A stretch of DNA of 64,000 bases from an uncultured Oscillospiraceae bacterium (GCA_934630495.1 CAKTVW010000002.1:31431-95430), one strand, 5' to 3'. Positions 8,089 through 16,779 are shown, counted from the stretch's first letter. Made by a program: numbers and translations. The notes: generated from the sequence alone by a model not told the origin.

Positions 8089-8633
8089 ATTACGCTGCCA
8101 TTAAAACCTATGACATTGCAAACGGGCCGGGGGTGCGGACGGTGATCTTCGTCTCCGGCTGCACACGGCGGTGCAGGGACTGCTTCCAGCCGCAGACATG
8201 GGATTTCGATTACGGACAGCCGCTGACGGACGAGGTCACGGAGGACCTGCTTGCCACGCTTGCACCGCCGCAGATCGCCGGATTGACCGTGCTGGGCGGC
8301 GAGCCGTTCGAACCGAAAAATCAGGAGGGCGTCCTGCGCCTGCTGCAAAGGGTGCGTGAGCGCTACCCGGACAAGAGCATCTGGGCCTTTACCGGCTATC
8401 TGCTGGACGAGGAGCTGCTGGCCGGGCGCGTGGGAGACGGAGAGCGTGTGCGCCGAATGCTGGAGCTGCTGGACGTGCTGGTCGACGGGCCGTTCGTCGC
8501 GGAGAAAAAGGATCTGGCGCTGCGCTTTCGCGGCTCGTCCAATCAGCGCTTGATCGATATGAAAAAAACTTTACAGACGGGGAGCGTCGTACTCTGGGAC
8601 GACGGCTACACCCGGGGAGGCTGTCATGCGTGA
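8085..8633 (+). CDS. nrdG: anaerobic ribonucleotide reductase activating protein
   Basis: A radical-SAM activase, 182 residues, that installs the glycyl radical on the class III reductase NrdD. The iron-sulfur cysteines are C26, C30 and C33 in SGCTRRCRDC, the CxxxCxxC pattern of the family, followed by FQPQTWDF and the SAM-contacting LTVLGGEPFEP. Its partner nrdD is not in the window, so the two are split in this genome. It overlaps the hydrolase before it and dut after it, and pairing with dut places it in a deoxynucleotide-supply context. Confidence 0.92.
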   Translation: MNYAAIKTYDIANGPGVRTVIFVSGCTRRCRDCFQPQTWDFDYGQPLTDEVTEDLLATLAPPQIAGLTVLGGEPFEPKNQEGVLRLLQRVRERYPDKSIWAFTGYLLDEELLAGRVGDGERVRRMLELLDVLVDGPFVAEKKDLALRFRGSSNQRLIDMKKTLQTGSVVLWDDGYTRGGCHA

Positions 8634-9066
8634 GGTAAAGGTAAAGAAACTCGACCCGAAGGCCAAGCTGCCGAAATACGGCACCGCGTTTTCTGCGGGA
8701 GCCGATCTGTGCGCCTGCCTGGACGCGCCCGTTACGCTTCAGCCGGGGGAGACGCGCATGATCTCCATCGGCATCGCCATGGAGATCCCGGAGGGCTACG
8801 CGGGACTGGTGTTCGCGCGCAGCGGCCTTGCGACAAAGCGTGATCTTGCGCCGGCCAACAAGGTCGGTGTGATCGATTCGGACTATCGCGGCGAATTTTT
8901 CGTACCGCTGCATAACCACGGGAGCGTGCCGCAGACCGTCGAAAACGGCGAGCGCATCGCCCAGATGATCCTCACGCCGTACCTGACGGCGAAATTTGTC
9001 GAGGCCGAGACGCTTTCCGACACCGTGCGCGGCGAGGGCGGCTTCGGCTCGACGGGGGACAAGTGA
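8626..9066 (+). CDS. dut: dUTP diphosphatase
   Basis: Hydrolyses dUTP to dUMP and pyrophosphate, keeping uracil out of DNA and feeding thymidylate synthesis. All five motifs of the trimeric enzyme are visible in 146 residues: SAGADL, ARSGLA, GVIDSDYRGE, GERIAQMIL and the C-terminal RGEGGFGSTG arm. The start overlaps the end of nrdG by eight bases, and its stop overlaps the next start (TGATG), so these genes are translationally linked. Confidence 0.96.
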   Translation: MREVKVKKLDPKAKLPKYGTAFSAGADLCACLDAPVTLQPGETRMISIGIAMEIPEGYAGLVFARSGLATKRDLAPANKVGVIDSDYRGEFFVPLHNHGSVPQTVENGERIAQMILTPYLTAKFVEAETLSDTVRGEGGFGSTGDK

Positions 9067-11030
9067 TGTTCCTGCCGATCGATCGCCGCGAAATGGAGCG
9101 GCTGGGCTGGCAGCAGCCGGACTTTGTCTATGTGATCGGGGACGCCTATGTGGATCACCCGTCCTTCGGACATGCGATCATCAGCCGCGTTCTGGAGCAT
9201 GCGGGCTATCGCGTCGTCATCCTTTCGCAGCCGGACTGGAAAAACCCGGAATCCGTCAATGTATTCGGTACGCCGCGCCTGGGCTGGCTGGTCAGCGGCG
9301 GCAACATGGACTCCATGGTGAACCACTATTCCGTCGGCAAGCACCGCCGCAAGACCGATGCCTATACGCCCGGCGGCGTTACGGGGAAGCGCCCGGACTA
9401 TGCCACGGTGGTTTACTGCAACCTGATCCGTCAGACGCATCCGCACGACGCCATCATTATCGGCGGCATCGAGGCAAGCCTTCGCCGGCTGGCACATTAC
9501 GACTACTGGTCCGATAAGCTCAAGCGGTCGATCCTGCTTGACGCGCAGGCGGATCTGCTGCTGTACGGCATGGGAGAAAAGAGCATCGTCGAAACCGCCG
9601 ACGCCCTGAACAGCGGCCTGAGCGTACATGATCTGACCTTCCTCGCGGGCACGGCCTACCGCACCGTCACGCCGGACACGGACGGCGCGATCGTTCTGCC
9701 GTCCTTCGACGAGCTGCGCGCGAGCAAGCGCCGCTATGCCGAGAGCTTTTACATCCAATATCAAAATACCGACCCCTTTACCGCTAAGCGGCTCGTCGAG
9801 CCTTACGGACGGGAATCCGTCGTACAGAACCCGCCGCAGATGCCGCTGACGACCGAGGAGATGGACGAGATCTATGCGCTGCCCTATGAGAACGCGCCGC
9901 ATCCGTCCTATCAAAAGGGTGTCCCCGCGATCTCCGAGGTGCAGTTTTCGTTGGTGTCGAATCGCGGCTGCTTCGGCGGATGCAGCTTCTGCGCGCTGAC
10001 CTTCCATCAGGGGCGCATCGTGCAGACGCGGAGCCACGCGTCCATTCTCGCCGAGGCCGAAGCGATGACGAAGCGCCCGGATTTCAAGGGCTACATCCAC
10101 GATGTCGGCGGTCCGACCGCCAATTTCCGCCATCCCGCCTGCGACAAGCAGCTCACGAGCGGCGTGTGCAAAAATCGGCAGTGCCTGTTCCCGACTCCTT
10201 GTAAAAATCTGCGGGCAGACCACAGGGATTATGTAAACCTGCTGCGGGAATTACGCGCACTGCCCAAGGTGAAAAAGGTATTCGTGCGCAGCGGCGTCCG
10301 TTTTGACTATCTGCTGGCCGACCCGGACCCGACCTTCCTGCGGGAGCTGGTGGAGTACCACGTTTCCGGTCAGCTCAAGGTCGCGCCGGAGCATGTTTCC
10401 GACGAGGTTCTGCACTATATGGGAAAGCCGCGCCGCGCGGTCTACGCATCGTTCTGCCGAAAGTATAAGCAGCTCAACGAGAAGCTCGGCCTGAAGCAGT
10501 ATCTTGTCCCGTATTTGATGAGCTCGCATCCCGGCTCGACACTGCGCGATGCGGTGGAGCTTGCCGAATACTGCCGCGATCTCGGTTATATGCCCGAGCA
10601 GGTGCAGGATTTCTACCCCACGCCCTCCACGCTTTCGACGGTGATGTACTACACCGGGCTGGACCCGCGCACGATGCAGCCGGTCTATGTGCCCACCGAC
10701 CCGCACGAAAAGGCGATGCAGCGGGCGCTGATCCAGTACCGCGACCCGAAGAACTATGCGCTGGTGCACGAGGCGCTGGAAAAGGCCGGAAGGACCGACC
10801 TGATCGGCAGCGGCGAAAAGTGCCTGATCCGTCCGCGTAAGGGCGAGCAAAAGCCGCAGAAGCCGAAGGGAAAGACGGCTGCGCAAAGGACCGCACCCGC
10901 AAAGGCCAAAGGCAAGCGGCCCGAGAAGCCCGCGAAGCGTACAGGCAAGGCCGCACAGGGCGTGAAGCCGCCGACGGCGGCGCAGCTTACCGCTGCCGAG
11001 CGCTATCTGCGCACCAAGAAGCGGAGGTGA
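9066..11030 (+). CDS. YgiQ family (UPF0313) radical SAM protein
   Basis: A 654-residue radical-SAM protein. The N-terminal 300 residues form the YgiQ-type domain with a B12-binding-like fold (VIGDAYVDHPSFGHAIISR near the start). The radical-SAM core carries SNRGCFGGCSFCALTFHQGR, the CxxxCxxC cluster site. After about residue 590 there is a Lys/Pro/Ala-rich basic tail that may bind nucleic acid or simply be disordered. The reaction of this conserved family is not established. ATG 9066 (TGATG overlap with dut) is preferred over GTG 9063. There is no obvious functional link to dut beyond the shared transcript. Confidence 0.88.
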   Translation: MFLPIDRREMERLGWQQPDFVYVIGDAYVDHPSFGHAIISRVLEHAGYRVVILSQPDWKNPESVNVFGTPRLGWLVSGGNMDSMVNHYSVGKHRRKTDAYTPGGVTGKRPDYATVVYCNLIRQTHPHDAIIIGGIEASLRRLAHYDYWSDKLKRSILLDAQADLLLYGMGEKSIVETADALNSGLSVHDLTFLAGTAYRTVTPDTDGAIVLPSFDELRASKRRYAESFYIQYQNTDPFTAKRLVEPYGRESVVQNPPQMPLTTEEMDEIYALPYENAPHPSYQKGVPAISEVQFSLVSNRGCFGGCSFCALTFHQGRIVQTRSHASILAEAEAMTKRPDFKGYIHDVGGPTANFRHPACDKQLTSGVCKNRQCLFPTPCKNLRADHRDYVNLLRELRALPKVKKVFVRSGVRFDYLLADPDPTFLRELVEYHVSGQLKVAPEHVSDEVLHYMGKPRRAVYASFCRKYKQLNEKLGLKQYLVPYLMSSHPGSTLRDAVELAEYCRDLGYMPEQVQDFYPTPSTLSTVMYYTGLDPRTMQPVYVPTDPHEKAMQRALIQYRDPKNYALVHEALEKAGRTDLIGSGEKCLIRPRKGEQKPQKPKGKTAAQRTAPAKAKGKRPEKPAKRTGKAAQGVKPPTAAQLTAAERYLRTKKRR

Positions 11031-11037
11031 GCGGTGG

Positions 11038-11655
11038 ATGACGCGCGAGGGAAACTACGAAAAGCAGCTTTCTGCCGCACAGCGGCAGTTCCGAACGCTT
11101 GACTACCGGGAAATTGCGGCGCGTTTTTCGCTGCCGATGCGCGGCGGCGACCTGACGGTCGTTTTTCTGAACGAGCAGTACCGCATCTCGGCCGAAACGG
11201 GGGCGCTTTTGCGCTGCGCGGACGGGCAGCGGGCGGATTTTAACACCGGAATGACGGTTTTCGATATGCTGGCGAACCCGAACGGCTTGCCCGTGCTGAG
11301 CGGGCGGTGGTGCGATCATTCGCATTTCAACGCCGTGCGCGGCGGGACGCTTGCGGGGGAGCTGAAGCTGTCCGATGCGGCGGCCCGGCATTTTTCCGGC
11401 AGGACGGAGCGGCTGAAGGAGGCTTGCCGTGCAATCGGCGCACAGGAGATCGCGGACGGCGATTTTTCCTGCTTGCTGCCGCTGTTCCCGTTTTTTCCGC
11501 TGCGTCTGCGCTTTTACGACGCCGACGAGGAATTTCCCGCCAAGCTCCAGCTCCTCTGGGACGAAAACACGCCGCGCTATATGCGCTATGAAACGACCTT
11601 CTACGCCGCGAATGCCGTGTTCGCCCGCCTTGCCGCGCCGGCAGACGGGAAATAA
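11038..11655 (+). CDS. DUF3786 domain protein
   Basis: A 205-residue cytoplasmic protein matching the DUF3786 pattern: an N-terminal part with MTVFDMLAN followed by GRWCDHSHFN, and a C-terminal FPLRLRFYDADEEFPAKLQ...ENTPRYMRYET block, which is the characteristic part of the family. Its function is unknown; relatives occur mainly in anaerobes, often near redox or cofactor genes. The start ATG lies after GGAGGTGAGCGG, 8 bases beyond the YgiQ stop. It is the last gene of the plus-strand run, closed by the terminator at 11687-11730. Confidence 0.78.
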   Translation: MTREGNYEKQLSAAQRQFRTLDYREIAARFSLPMRGGDLTVVFLNEQYRISAETGALLRCADGQRADFNTGMTVFDMLANPNGLPVLSGRWCDHSHFNAVRGGTLAGELKLSDAAARHFSGRTERLKEACRAIGAQEIADGDFSCLLPLFPFFPLRLRFYDADEEFPAKLQLLWDENTPRYMRYETTFYAANAVFARLAAPADGK

Positions 11656-11686
11656 TGCGCACCGCGCGGCAGACAAAGAACGTCAA

Positions 11687-11730
11687 AAAAGCTCCTCTGT
11701 GCTTTCGCTCGAAAGCGCAGAGGAGCTTTT
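11687..11730 (+). terminator. strong terminator after the DUF3786 gene
   Basis: A 20-base-pair stem (AAAAGCTCCTCTGTGCTTTC with GAAAGCGCAGAGGAGCTTTT, one G-U) around GCTC. The A and T runs make it usable in both directions between convergent genes. Confidence 0.9.
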
Positions 11731-11739
11731 CAATGTTCG

Positions 11740-11787
11740 GAAGCCGATCGGCGTGAGAAGCCTGACCGCGCGGCGCTGATCGGCTTC
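11740..11787. repeat. 14-bp inverted repeat in the convergent gap
   Basis: GAAGCCGATCGGCG (11740-11753) and CGCTGATCGGCTTC (11774-11787) are complementary except for one base and enclose 20 bases. It sits between the terminator and the dispersed element at 11799. There is no T tract, so it is probably not a terminator. Confidence 0.55.
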
Positions 11788-11798
11788 AAAAGAGCTAA

Positions 11799-11853
11799 GG
11801 AAGCGCTGGTTAAATCGGCAAGAGCGATCGCTGGGATTTATTCAGAGATTCCC
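11799..11853 (-). repeat. shortened copy (55 bp) of the GGAATCTCTGA inverted-repeat element
   Basis: Read on the minus strand it begins GGGAATCTCTGAATAAATC and ends GATTTAACCAGCGCTTCC, the two inverted ends of the family also seen at 31475, 42383, 42652, 48551, 48729 and 53184. The interior is only about 18 bases. It abuts the cupin stop codon. Confidence 0.7.
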
Positions 11854-11856
11854 TTA

Positions 11857-12186
11857 TTAAAAGATCACGACCAGCAGCATTTTGAACTGTTCAAAAGCAA
11901 AGACGGCATGCGGATGCTTTGCGGGCATGACGATGGATTCGCCCGTGTGAAGCGCGTATTCGCGGCCGTCGATCGTGATGCGGCCGACACCGTCCAGACA
12001 GGTGACAAAGGCGTCCCCGCCGGACTCGTGCGTGCTGATCTCCTCGCCCTTGTCAAAGGCAAACAGCGTGACGCTCACATGTTCGTTTTGCACCAGCGTT
12101 TTGCTCACGACCTGCCCCTGCTGATAGACGACCTCGTCCTTTAAGACCATGACCTCGGCCTTGGCTATGTTTTTCATTCCGTTCAT
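11857..12186 (-). CDS. small cupin domain protein
   Basis: A single-domain cupin of 109 residues. The first cupin motif is present as STHESGGDAFVTCLDG and the second as HTGESIVMPAKHPHAVFA, so a metal site with histidines and a glutamate or aspartate is plausible. Small cupins of this type bind small molecules or oxyanions; the substrate here is unknown. ATG 12186 has GGAGGGG at 8 bases; a longer upstream frame overlaps the next gene and looks non-coding. The 3' end abuts a dispersed repeat. It lies 56 bases after the DinB-like gene and may be cotranscribed with it. Confidence 0.85.
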   Translation of the reverse strand: MNGMKNIAKAEVMVLKDEVVYQQGQVVSKTLVQNEHVSVTLFAFDKGEEISTHESGGDAFVTCLDGVGRITIDGREYALHTGESIVMPAKHPHAVFAFEQFKMLLVVIF

Positions 12187-12242
12187 GAAGACCCCTCCTG
12201 CATGTTGTACGCCGTTAATTTTCTCGCATTCGGTGCTTTTAT

Positions 12243-12956
12243 TCACTGGATAAAGAAAAACGGATTTTCGATCTCGCGGCTGCCCCAGAGCGCCGTGGCC
12301 GTGCGCCACATTGCGCGGGCATGAATGCGGTCGTGCCAGATAAAGCGCCGCAGGACCTTGCGCATCGTCCACTTTTCGCCGTCGGGCGCGGTGTAAACGC
12401 GATCGGACAGGAAGTCCGGGAGCGCTTCCAGCTCCGAGAAGACCTGCATACGGTTGTGATACAGGTCGGGCATATTTTCAAGCTCAATGCCGACCGCCGC
12501 TGCGTAGTACGATGTAACGCTGTTCGTGTGCTCGTACATCTGGCGCGGCGTGCGCGGAACAGGACCGTAAAAGCTCGTGCGCGGCGGACGGCCGGAAATA
12601 TCCGGGTTCGGGATGCTGCGATAGAGCTTGCAGAAGTCACGGGCGGATTTCAGGCACAGCAGCTTGAGCCGTTCATACTCCGCCTGCTGGAGCGGGAGGC
12701 GTTCGGCGTCGAACAGCACGTCGCTGTCCGCGTCGCAGACCGGAAGCTCCGACTCCTTGCGCTGCACGATCGTGATCTCCGGCGTGTCCTGCGGCGGGTT
12801 GGCCACGCCGCACCAGCGCAGGTAGCTTCTCAGCTCCCCGCCGAACTTGGCAAGTGCCTGATTCTCGCTTTCGCCCCGCACAAAGGCGCCGGGATAATTT
12901 GCGGCATAGATCAGCCAGCCGCCGGCATTATATTCGCAAACAGCTTCAATCTTCAT
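12243..12956 (-). CDS. HicB-like plus DinB-like two-domain protein
   Basis: A 237-residue protein with two parts. Residues 1-50 (MKIEAVCEYNAGGWLIYAANYPGAFVRG...) look like the HicB/YgfA-type partial RNase-H fold that usually follows a glycine-tryptophan pattern. Residues about 90-235 form a helical domain like DinB/YfiT, with possible metal histidines in MYEH and in WHDRIHARAMWR. DinB-like proteins are often thiol-dependent transferases, but no activity is known here. The start overlaps the end of the cyclo-ligase gene by 11 bases, so it is in its operon. No hicA toxin is adjacent, so this is unlikely to be a toxin-antitoxin gene. Confidence 0.7.
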   Translation of the reverse strand: MKIEAVCEYNAGGWLIYAANYPGAFVRGESENQALAKFGGELRSYLRWCGVANPPQDTPEITIVQRKESELPVCDADSDVLFDAERLPLQQAEYERLKLLCLKSARDFCKLYRSIPNPDISGRPPRTSFYGPVPRTPRQMYEHTNSVTSYYAAAVGIELENMPDLYHNRMQVFSELEALPDFLSDRVYTAPDGEKWTMRKVLRRFIWHDRIHARAMWRTATALWGSREIENPFFFIQ

Positions 12957-13500
12957 GAGAGACCTCCGAAATCGGGACGCTCAAAACCGCGTCCACGGGC
13001 TTGTCATGCGCCTGCACGGGCAGCGACGGCACGAGCTGAAACGCATAGCACAGTGCGACGGTAGGGTGCGGCTCTGCCTCAAGGAAGCGGTCGTAGAAGC
13101 CGCCGCCGTAGCCGAGACGTGCGCCGTCCACCGTAAAGGCAAGACCGGGCATCAGCATCAGCGCGTCGGGCGCGTCGGCCGTTTCGCCGCACGTCGGCTC
13201 CGGAATGCCGCGATAGCCCGGCGCGACGTCGTTCAGGCTGTCGAGCCATATAAAACGCATCTCCTGCCCGAAGACCTTCGGCACGGCGACGCGCTTGCCG
13301 TCGGCCATGGCGCGGCGGATGATCGGCGCGGTGCGGACCTCCTGATTGTAGCTCAGATAGGCGTAGAGTGCGTTCGCGCGGAGATAAAGCGGGTGCGCGA
13401 ACAGCAGCCGTGCCAGCTCCCGCGACGCCGCGTCGATCTGCGCCTCGGTCAGCGCGCGCTTTTGCTGTGCGATCGTATGCCGCAGAGTCGATTTGTCCAT
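12946..13500 (-). CDS. 5-formyltetrahydrofolate cyclo-ligase
   Basis: Converts 5-formyl-THF to 5,10-methenyl-THF with ATP, returning stored folate to one-carbon metabolism. At 184 residues it has the family length and shows the KR of the N-terminal helix, GKRVAVPKV, and the nucleotide-binding signature RLGYGGGFYDRFL followed by a C-terminal DKPVDAVLS. It is the first gene of a three-gene minus-strand unit driven by a very good promoter. Confidence 0.93.
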   Translation of the reverse strand: MDKSTLRHTIAQQKRALTEAQIDAASRELARLLFAHPLYLRANALYAYLSYNQEVRTAPIIRRAMADGKRVAVPKVFGQEMRFIWLDSLNDVAPGYRGIPEPTCGETADAPDALMLMPGLAFTVDGARLGYGGGFYDRFLEAEPHPTVALCYAFQLVPSLPVQAHDKPVDAVLSVPISEVSHED

Positions 13501-13531
13501 ATCCCAGCCTCGTTTCCGTTCCGTTGATATC

Positions 13532-13560
13532 AGTATAGCCTATGTCCGAACAGGTGTCAA
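13532..13560 (-). promoter_or_regulatory. consensus promoter of the cyclo-ligase operon
   Basis: Minus-strand TTGACA (13560-13555), a 17-base spacer and TATACT (13537-13532), about 30 bases before the start codon. Confidence 0.85.
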
Positions 13561-13610
13561 CGCCCAATGTCAAAATTCGGAAACTTCGGTCAGAAACAAA
13601 ATAATGCCCA

Positions 13611-13639
13611 TTGCAGGAGCGCGAAAAATACGGTATAAT
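13611..13639 (+). promoter_or_regulatory. promoter of the DagK-like gene
   Basis: TTGCAG (13611-13616), a 17-base spacer and a perfect TATAAT (13634-13639). It is divergent from the cyclo-ligase promoter. Confidence 0.75.
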
Positions 13640-13701
13640 GGAGAAAAAAATGGGGCAGCCGGCCGCACCGGCACTGTCCCGAGAGAGAAAAGGAGCAAAA
13701 A

Positions 13702-14571
13702 ATGATTTATCATATTCTGTATAATCCCCATGCCGGGAACGGAAACGGCGAAGCGTCCGCCAAACAGCTCGACACCCTCCTGAAAGGCAGCGAGCTGCAC
13801 TATTACGACATGACCAAGATAAACGGCTACGCAGCGTTCCTTGCGGCGCTTCCGAAGGAGGAGCCGATCGTCCTCTGCGGCGGCGACGGCACGATCAACC
13901 GCTTTCTGAACGAAGCTGACATATCGTCCGTTGCGAACGATATCCTCTATTATGCCGTCGGCAGCGGCAACGACTTCCTCCACGACCTCGGCAAGGAGAA
14001 GGGTGAAGCACCGTTTTCCATCAAGAAATACCTGACGGACCTTCCGACGGTGACCGTCAAGGGCAAGACCTACCGCTTCCTCAACGGCATCGGCTACGGC
14101 ATCGACGGCTATTGCTGCGAGGTGGGCGACAAGCTGCGCGAGACGACGACCAAGCCTGTCAATTACACGTCGATCGCCATCAAGGGCCTGCTCTTCCACT
14201 TTAAGCCCGCCAACGCGACCGTGACGGTGGACGGGAAGAAGCACACCTATCGCAAGGTCTGGCTTGCACCGACGATGCACGGCCGTTTCTACGGCGGCGG
14301 CATGATGGTCACGCCCGAGCAGGACCGGCTGGGGAAGGAGCACACCGTTTCGACGTGCGTGATGTTCGGCTCCGGCAAGCTCAAGACGCTGATCGTCTTC
14401 CCGTCGATCTTTAAGGGCGAGCACGTCAAGCATACGGAAATGGTACAGGTTCTGACGGGCCGCGAGATCAAGGTGGAATTTGACCGTCCCACGGCGCTTC
14501 AGATCGACGGCGAAACGATTCTCGGCGTTACGGAGTATTCCGTCAGCACCAAGGTCCCGGCGAAGGTCTAA
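13702..14571 (+). CDS. diacylglycerol kinase family (DagK/YegS-like) lipid kinase
   Basis: A 289-residue soluble lipid kinase fold. The N-terminal half carries YNPHAGNG and the nucleotide-binding VLCGGDGTINRFLN. Then come VGSGNDF and a C-terminal beta domain with GRFYGGGMMVTPEQD and DGETI. Family members phosphorylate diacylglycerol or sphingoid-type lipids at the inner face of the membrane, recycling diacylglycerol released by lipoteichoic acid synthesis. Whether this one is a true DagK or a YegS-like kinase is not decidable from sequence. Monocistronic, with its own promoter and terminator. Confidence 0.87.
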   Translation: MIYHILYNPHAGNGNGEASAKQLDTLLKGSELHYYDMTKINGYAAFLAALPKEEPIVLCGGDGTINRFLNEADISSVANDILYYAVGSGNDFLHDLGKEKGEAPFSIKKYLTDLPTVTVKGKTYRFLNGIGYGIDGYCCEVGDKLRETTTKPVNYTSIAIKGLLFHFKPANATVTVDGKKHTYRKVWLAPTMHGRFYGGGMMVTPEQDRLGKEHTVSTCVMFGSGKLKTLIVFPSIFKGEHVKHTEMVQVLTGREIKVEFDRPTALQIDGETILGVTEYSVSTKVPAKV

Positions 14572-14604
14572 AATCTATGCCGCACGATACCGCTTAGTTA
14601 TACA

Positions 14605-14634
14605 AAGGCCCTGCTGCACTTGCAGCAGGGCCTT
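14605..14634. terminator. bidirectional terminator between convergent genes
   Basis: A perfect 13-base-pair stem AAGGCCCTGCTGC/GCAGCAGGGCCTT with loop ACTT, between the DagK-like gene and the minus-strand 88-residue gene. Confidence 0.9.
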
Positions 14635-14649
14635 AAAATTCGGAGCGGC

Positions 14650-14916
14650 TTACGCCTTTTCCTCCAGCCAAGCCTTCATATCGGCGCGGCCCTCCTCGCT
14701 CATCGGGAAGGTGTGCGCGTCCTCGATCTGACTCAGCTCGTAGCATTTTTCACCGTACCAGTATTCCGCGCGGATAGAGCTGGCGTCCATGTCCACCTCC
14801 TTCGGGGTGGCCATTTTTACGTCCGGGGCGATCCGAAACCGCAGCGTACCGCAGCTTCCGGTGAAAATGTTGTTGTTTTCAAACGTGTGCAGGGTGGGGA
14901 TAAAAATATCCGGCAT
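14650..14916 (-). CDS. conserved small protein of unknown function
   Basis: An 88-residue protein starting MPDIFIPTLHTFENNNIFTG, with charged and aromatic residues (IRAEYWYGEKCYELSQIED) and no signal peptide or membrane segment. I do not recognise a domain. It follows oligoendopeptidase F by only three bases on the same strand, and its codon use is like its neighbours, so it is likely a real gene translated from the pepF transcript. Confidence 0.65.
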   Translation of the reverse strand: MPDIFIPTLHTFENNNIFTGSCGTLRFRIAPDVKMATPKEVDMDASSIRAEYWYGEKCYELSQIEDAHTFPMSEEGRADMKAWLEEKA

Positions 14917-14919
14917 GGG

Positions 14920-16722
14920 TTACTCCTGCGTGAGCTGTTCCATCTCGTCAAGCAGCTCGCCGAACAGCGCAAGCGCATCCTCGACGGGCTTCGTGGTGCT
15001 CATGTCCACGCCTGCGCCCTTCAAAAGGTCGATCGGGCTCTTGCTGCAGCCGCCGGAGAGGAAGCCGAGGTAATCCTTGACCGCCTGCTCACCGCCGTGC
15101 AGAATGCGCTGAGACAGCGCAACGGCAGCGGAGTAGCCGGTGGCGTACTGGAAGACATAGTAGTTGTAGTAGAAGTGCGGAATGCGCATCCACTCCATCG
15201 CGATCTCGTCGTCGAGGACGATGTCGTCGCCGAAGTAGAGCTTGTTCAGGCGGCGGTATTCCTCGTTCAGCACGTCGGGCGTCAGACTGGTGCCCTCCTG
15301 CGCCATCTTGCCGATGTTCAGCTCGAACTCGGCAAACATGGTCTGGCGGTAGAGTGTCGTGCGGAAGCCCTCGAGGAAGTGGTTGATGAGATATGCGCGC
15401 TCCTTCTTGTCGGTGGTCCGGCCGAGCAGGTACTGCATCAGCAGCGCCTCGTTACAGGTGGACGCGACCTCGGCGACGAAGATCACATAGTCGGCGTCAA
15501 GCGGGGTCTGATGCTTGTTGGACAGATAAGAATGCATCGCGTGGCCCATCTCGTGCGCCAGCGTGAACTGGCTGTCGAGCGTGCCGGTGTAGTTCAGCAG
15601 GACGAACGGATGCACCTTCGCGCCTGCGGAATATGCGCCGGACCGCTTGCCTGCGTTTTCATAGATGTCGATCCAGCGGTTGTCGAAGCCGTGCTTGAGG
15701 ACCTTGCCGTACTCCTCACCGAGCGGGGCGACGGCCTTGAGGACCAGCGCCTTGGCCTCGTCGATGGTAGCGCGCTTGTCCACGCCCTCCATCAGCGGGG
15801 TGTACAGATCGTAGAAGTGCAGCTCGTCTACGCCCAGCAGCTTCTTGCGAAGCGCAACATAGCGGTACATCTTGTCCAGATTCTTATGGACGGCCTCGAT
15901 CAGATTTGTGTAAACGCTCGTCGGGACGTTCGTCACATCCAGCGAAGCCTCCATCGCGGAGGAATACTTCCGTGCGTTGGCGAAGAACTGAAGCTGCTTG
16001 ACCTGTGCGGACAGGACGGCCGCGATCGTGTTCTTGAAGCTGCCGTAGGTGTGGTAGAGGTTCTCAAACGCGCTCTTGCGCAGCTCGCGGTCGGGGCTTT
16101 CCATATAGGAAATGTAGGTGCCCTGCGACAGCGGGTGCTTTTCGCCCTTGCTGTCCACGGCGTCGGGGAAGGTCACGTCGGCATCGTTGAACATGCCGTA
16201 AATGGTGTCGGGCGCACCGGCCATCTCACCGGCGGCGGCAAGCAGCTTTTCCTCGGCGGGGCTGAGGACGTGCGCACGGCGGCGGCGAATATTGTTCAGG
16301 TAGCGGCGATAGCGTTCCAGCTTCGGCTGCTCGGCGTAGAACTTCTCCATGGTCTCATCGTCGATGGCCATGATCTCGGGCGTATCAAAGCTGGCGGCGG
16401 CGTTCAGCTCGACAATCGTGCTCATCAGATTGCCGACCATAGCCTGATACTTGGAAACGCGGGCATCCTCGTCCGAGCGGCGCATGGCGTAGTTGCCCAG
16501 CGCATCGAACAGCACGTTGGCATCCTCGCTCCATTTCATATAGGCAAGCAGCGTATCGGCCGATTCGCCGAGCTTGCCCGCGAAAGTCGCGGCCTGCGGG
16601 ATCATGTCCTTGAGCTTCTTCAGGTCTTCTTCCCAAAGCTCGTCCGTGGCGTAGATGTCATGGATGGCCCATTTGTCCTCCTCGCGGATCTCGGAGCGTT
16701 CGGGGATCTTTTTTTCTGCCAT
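14920..16722 (-). CDS. pepF: oligoendopeptidase F (M3 family)
   Basis: A cytoplasmic zinc endopeptidase that cuts oligopeptides, 600 residues, the usual PepF length. The zinc site HEMGH is at residues 390-394, and the third ligand lies in the EVASTCNEALLM block about 25 residues later. A helical N-terminal domain and the C-terminal FYNYYVFQYATGYSAA stretch, which lines the substrate channel, are present. The start is preceded by an AGGAGG site and a promoter at 16752-16779. A second, different M3 peptidase is encoded at 53320. Confidence 0.95.
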   Translation of the reverse strand: MAEKKIPERSEIREEDKWAIHDIYATDELWEEDLKKLKDMIPQAATFAGKLGESADTLLAYMKWSEDANVLFDALGNYAMRRSDEDARVSKYQAMVGNLMSTIVELNAAASFDTPEIMAIDDETMEKFYAEQPKLERYRRYLNNIRRRRAHVLSPAEEKLLAAAGEMAGAPDTIYGMFNDADVTFPDAVDSKGEKHPLSQGTYISYMESPDRELRKSAFENLYHTYGSFKNTIAAVLSAQVKQLQFFANARKYSSAMEASLDVTNVPTSVYTNLIEAVHKNLDKMYRYVALRKKLLGVDELHFYDLYTPLMEGVDKRATIDEAKALVLKAVAPLGEEYGKVLKHGFDNRWIDIYENAGKRSGAYSAGAKVHPFVLLNYTGTLDSQFTLAHEMGHAMHSYLSNKHQTPLDADYVIFVAEVASTCNEALLMQYLLGRTTDKKERAYLINHFLEGFRTTLYRQTMFAEFELNIGKMAQEGTSLTPDVLNEEYRRLNKLYFGDDIVLDDEIAMEWMRIPHFYYNYYVFQYATGYSAAVALSQRILHGGEQAVKDYLGFLSGGCSKSPIDLLKGAGVDMSTTKPVEDALALFGELLDEMEQLTQE

Positions 16723-16751
16723 TGATAATTACCTCCTGTGCATTTTCTTCT

Positions 16752-16779
16752 ATGATACCACAGTTTTGGCATTTTTCAA
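16752..16779 (-). promoter_or_regulatory. promoter of pepF
   Basis: Minus-strand TTGAAA (16779-16774), a 16-base spacer and TATCAT (16757-16752), 30 bases before the pepF start. Confidence 0.65.

Noticed and set aside
12243..12956. HicAB toxin-antitoxin module
   Set aside because: No HicA-like small protein is adjacent and the protein is much longer than HicB, with a second unrelated domain.
14620..16725. 701-codon plus-strand frame opposite pepF
   Set aside because: No recognisable protein, and the minus strand encodes a full M3 peptidase; open only because of codon bias.
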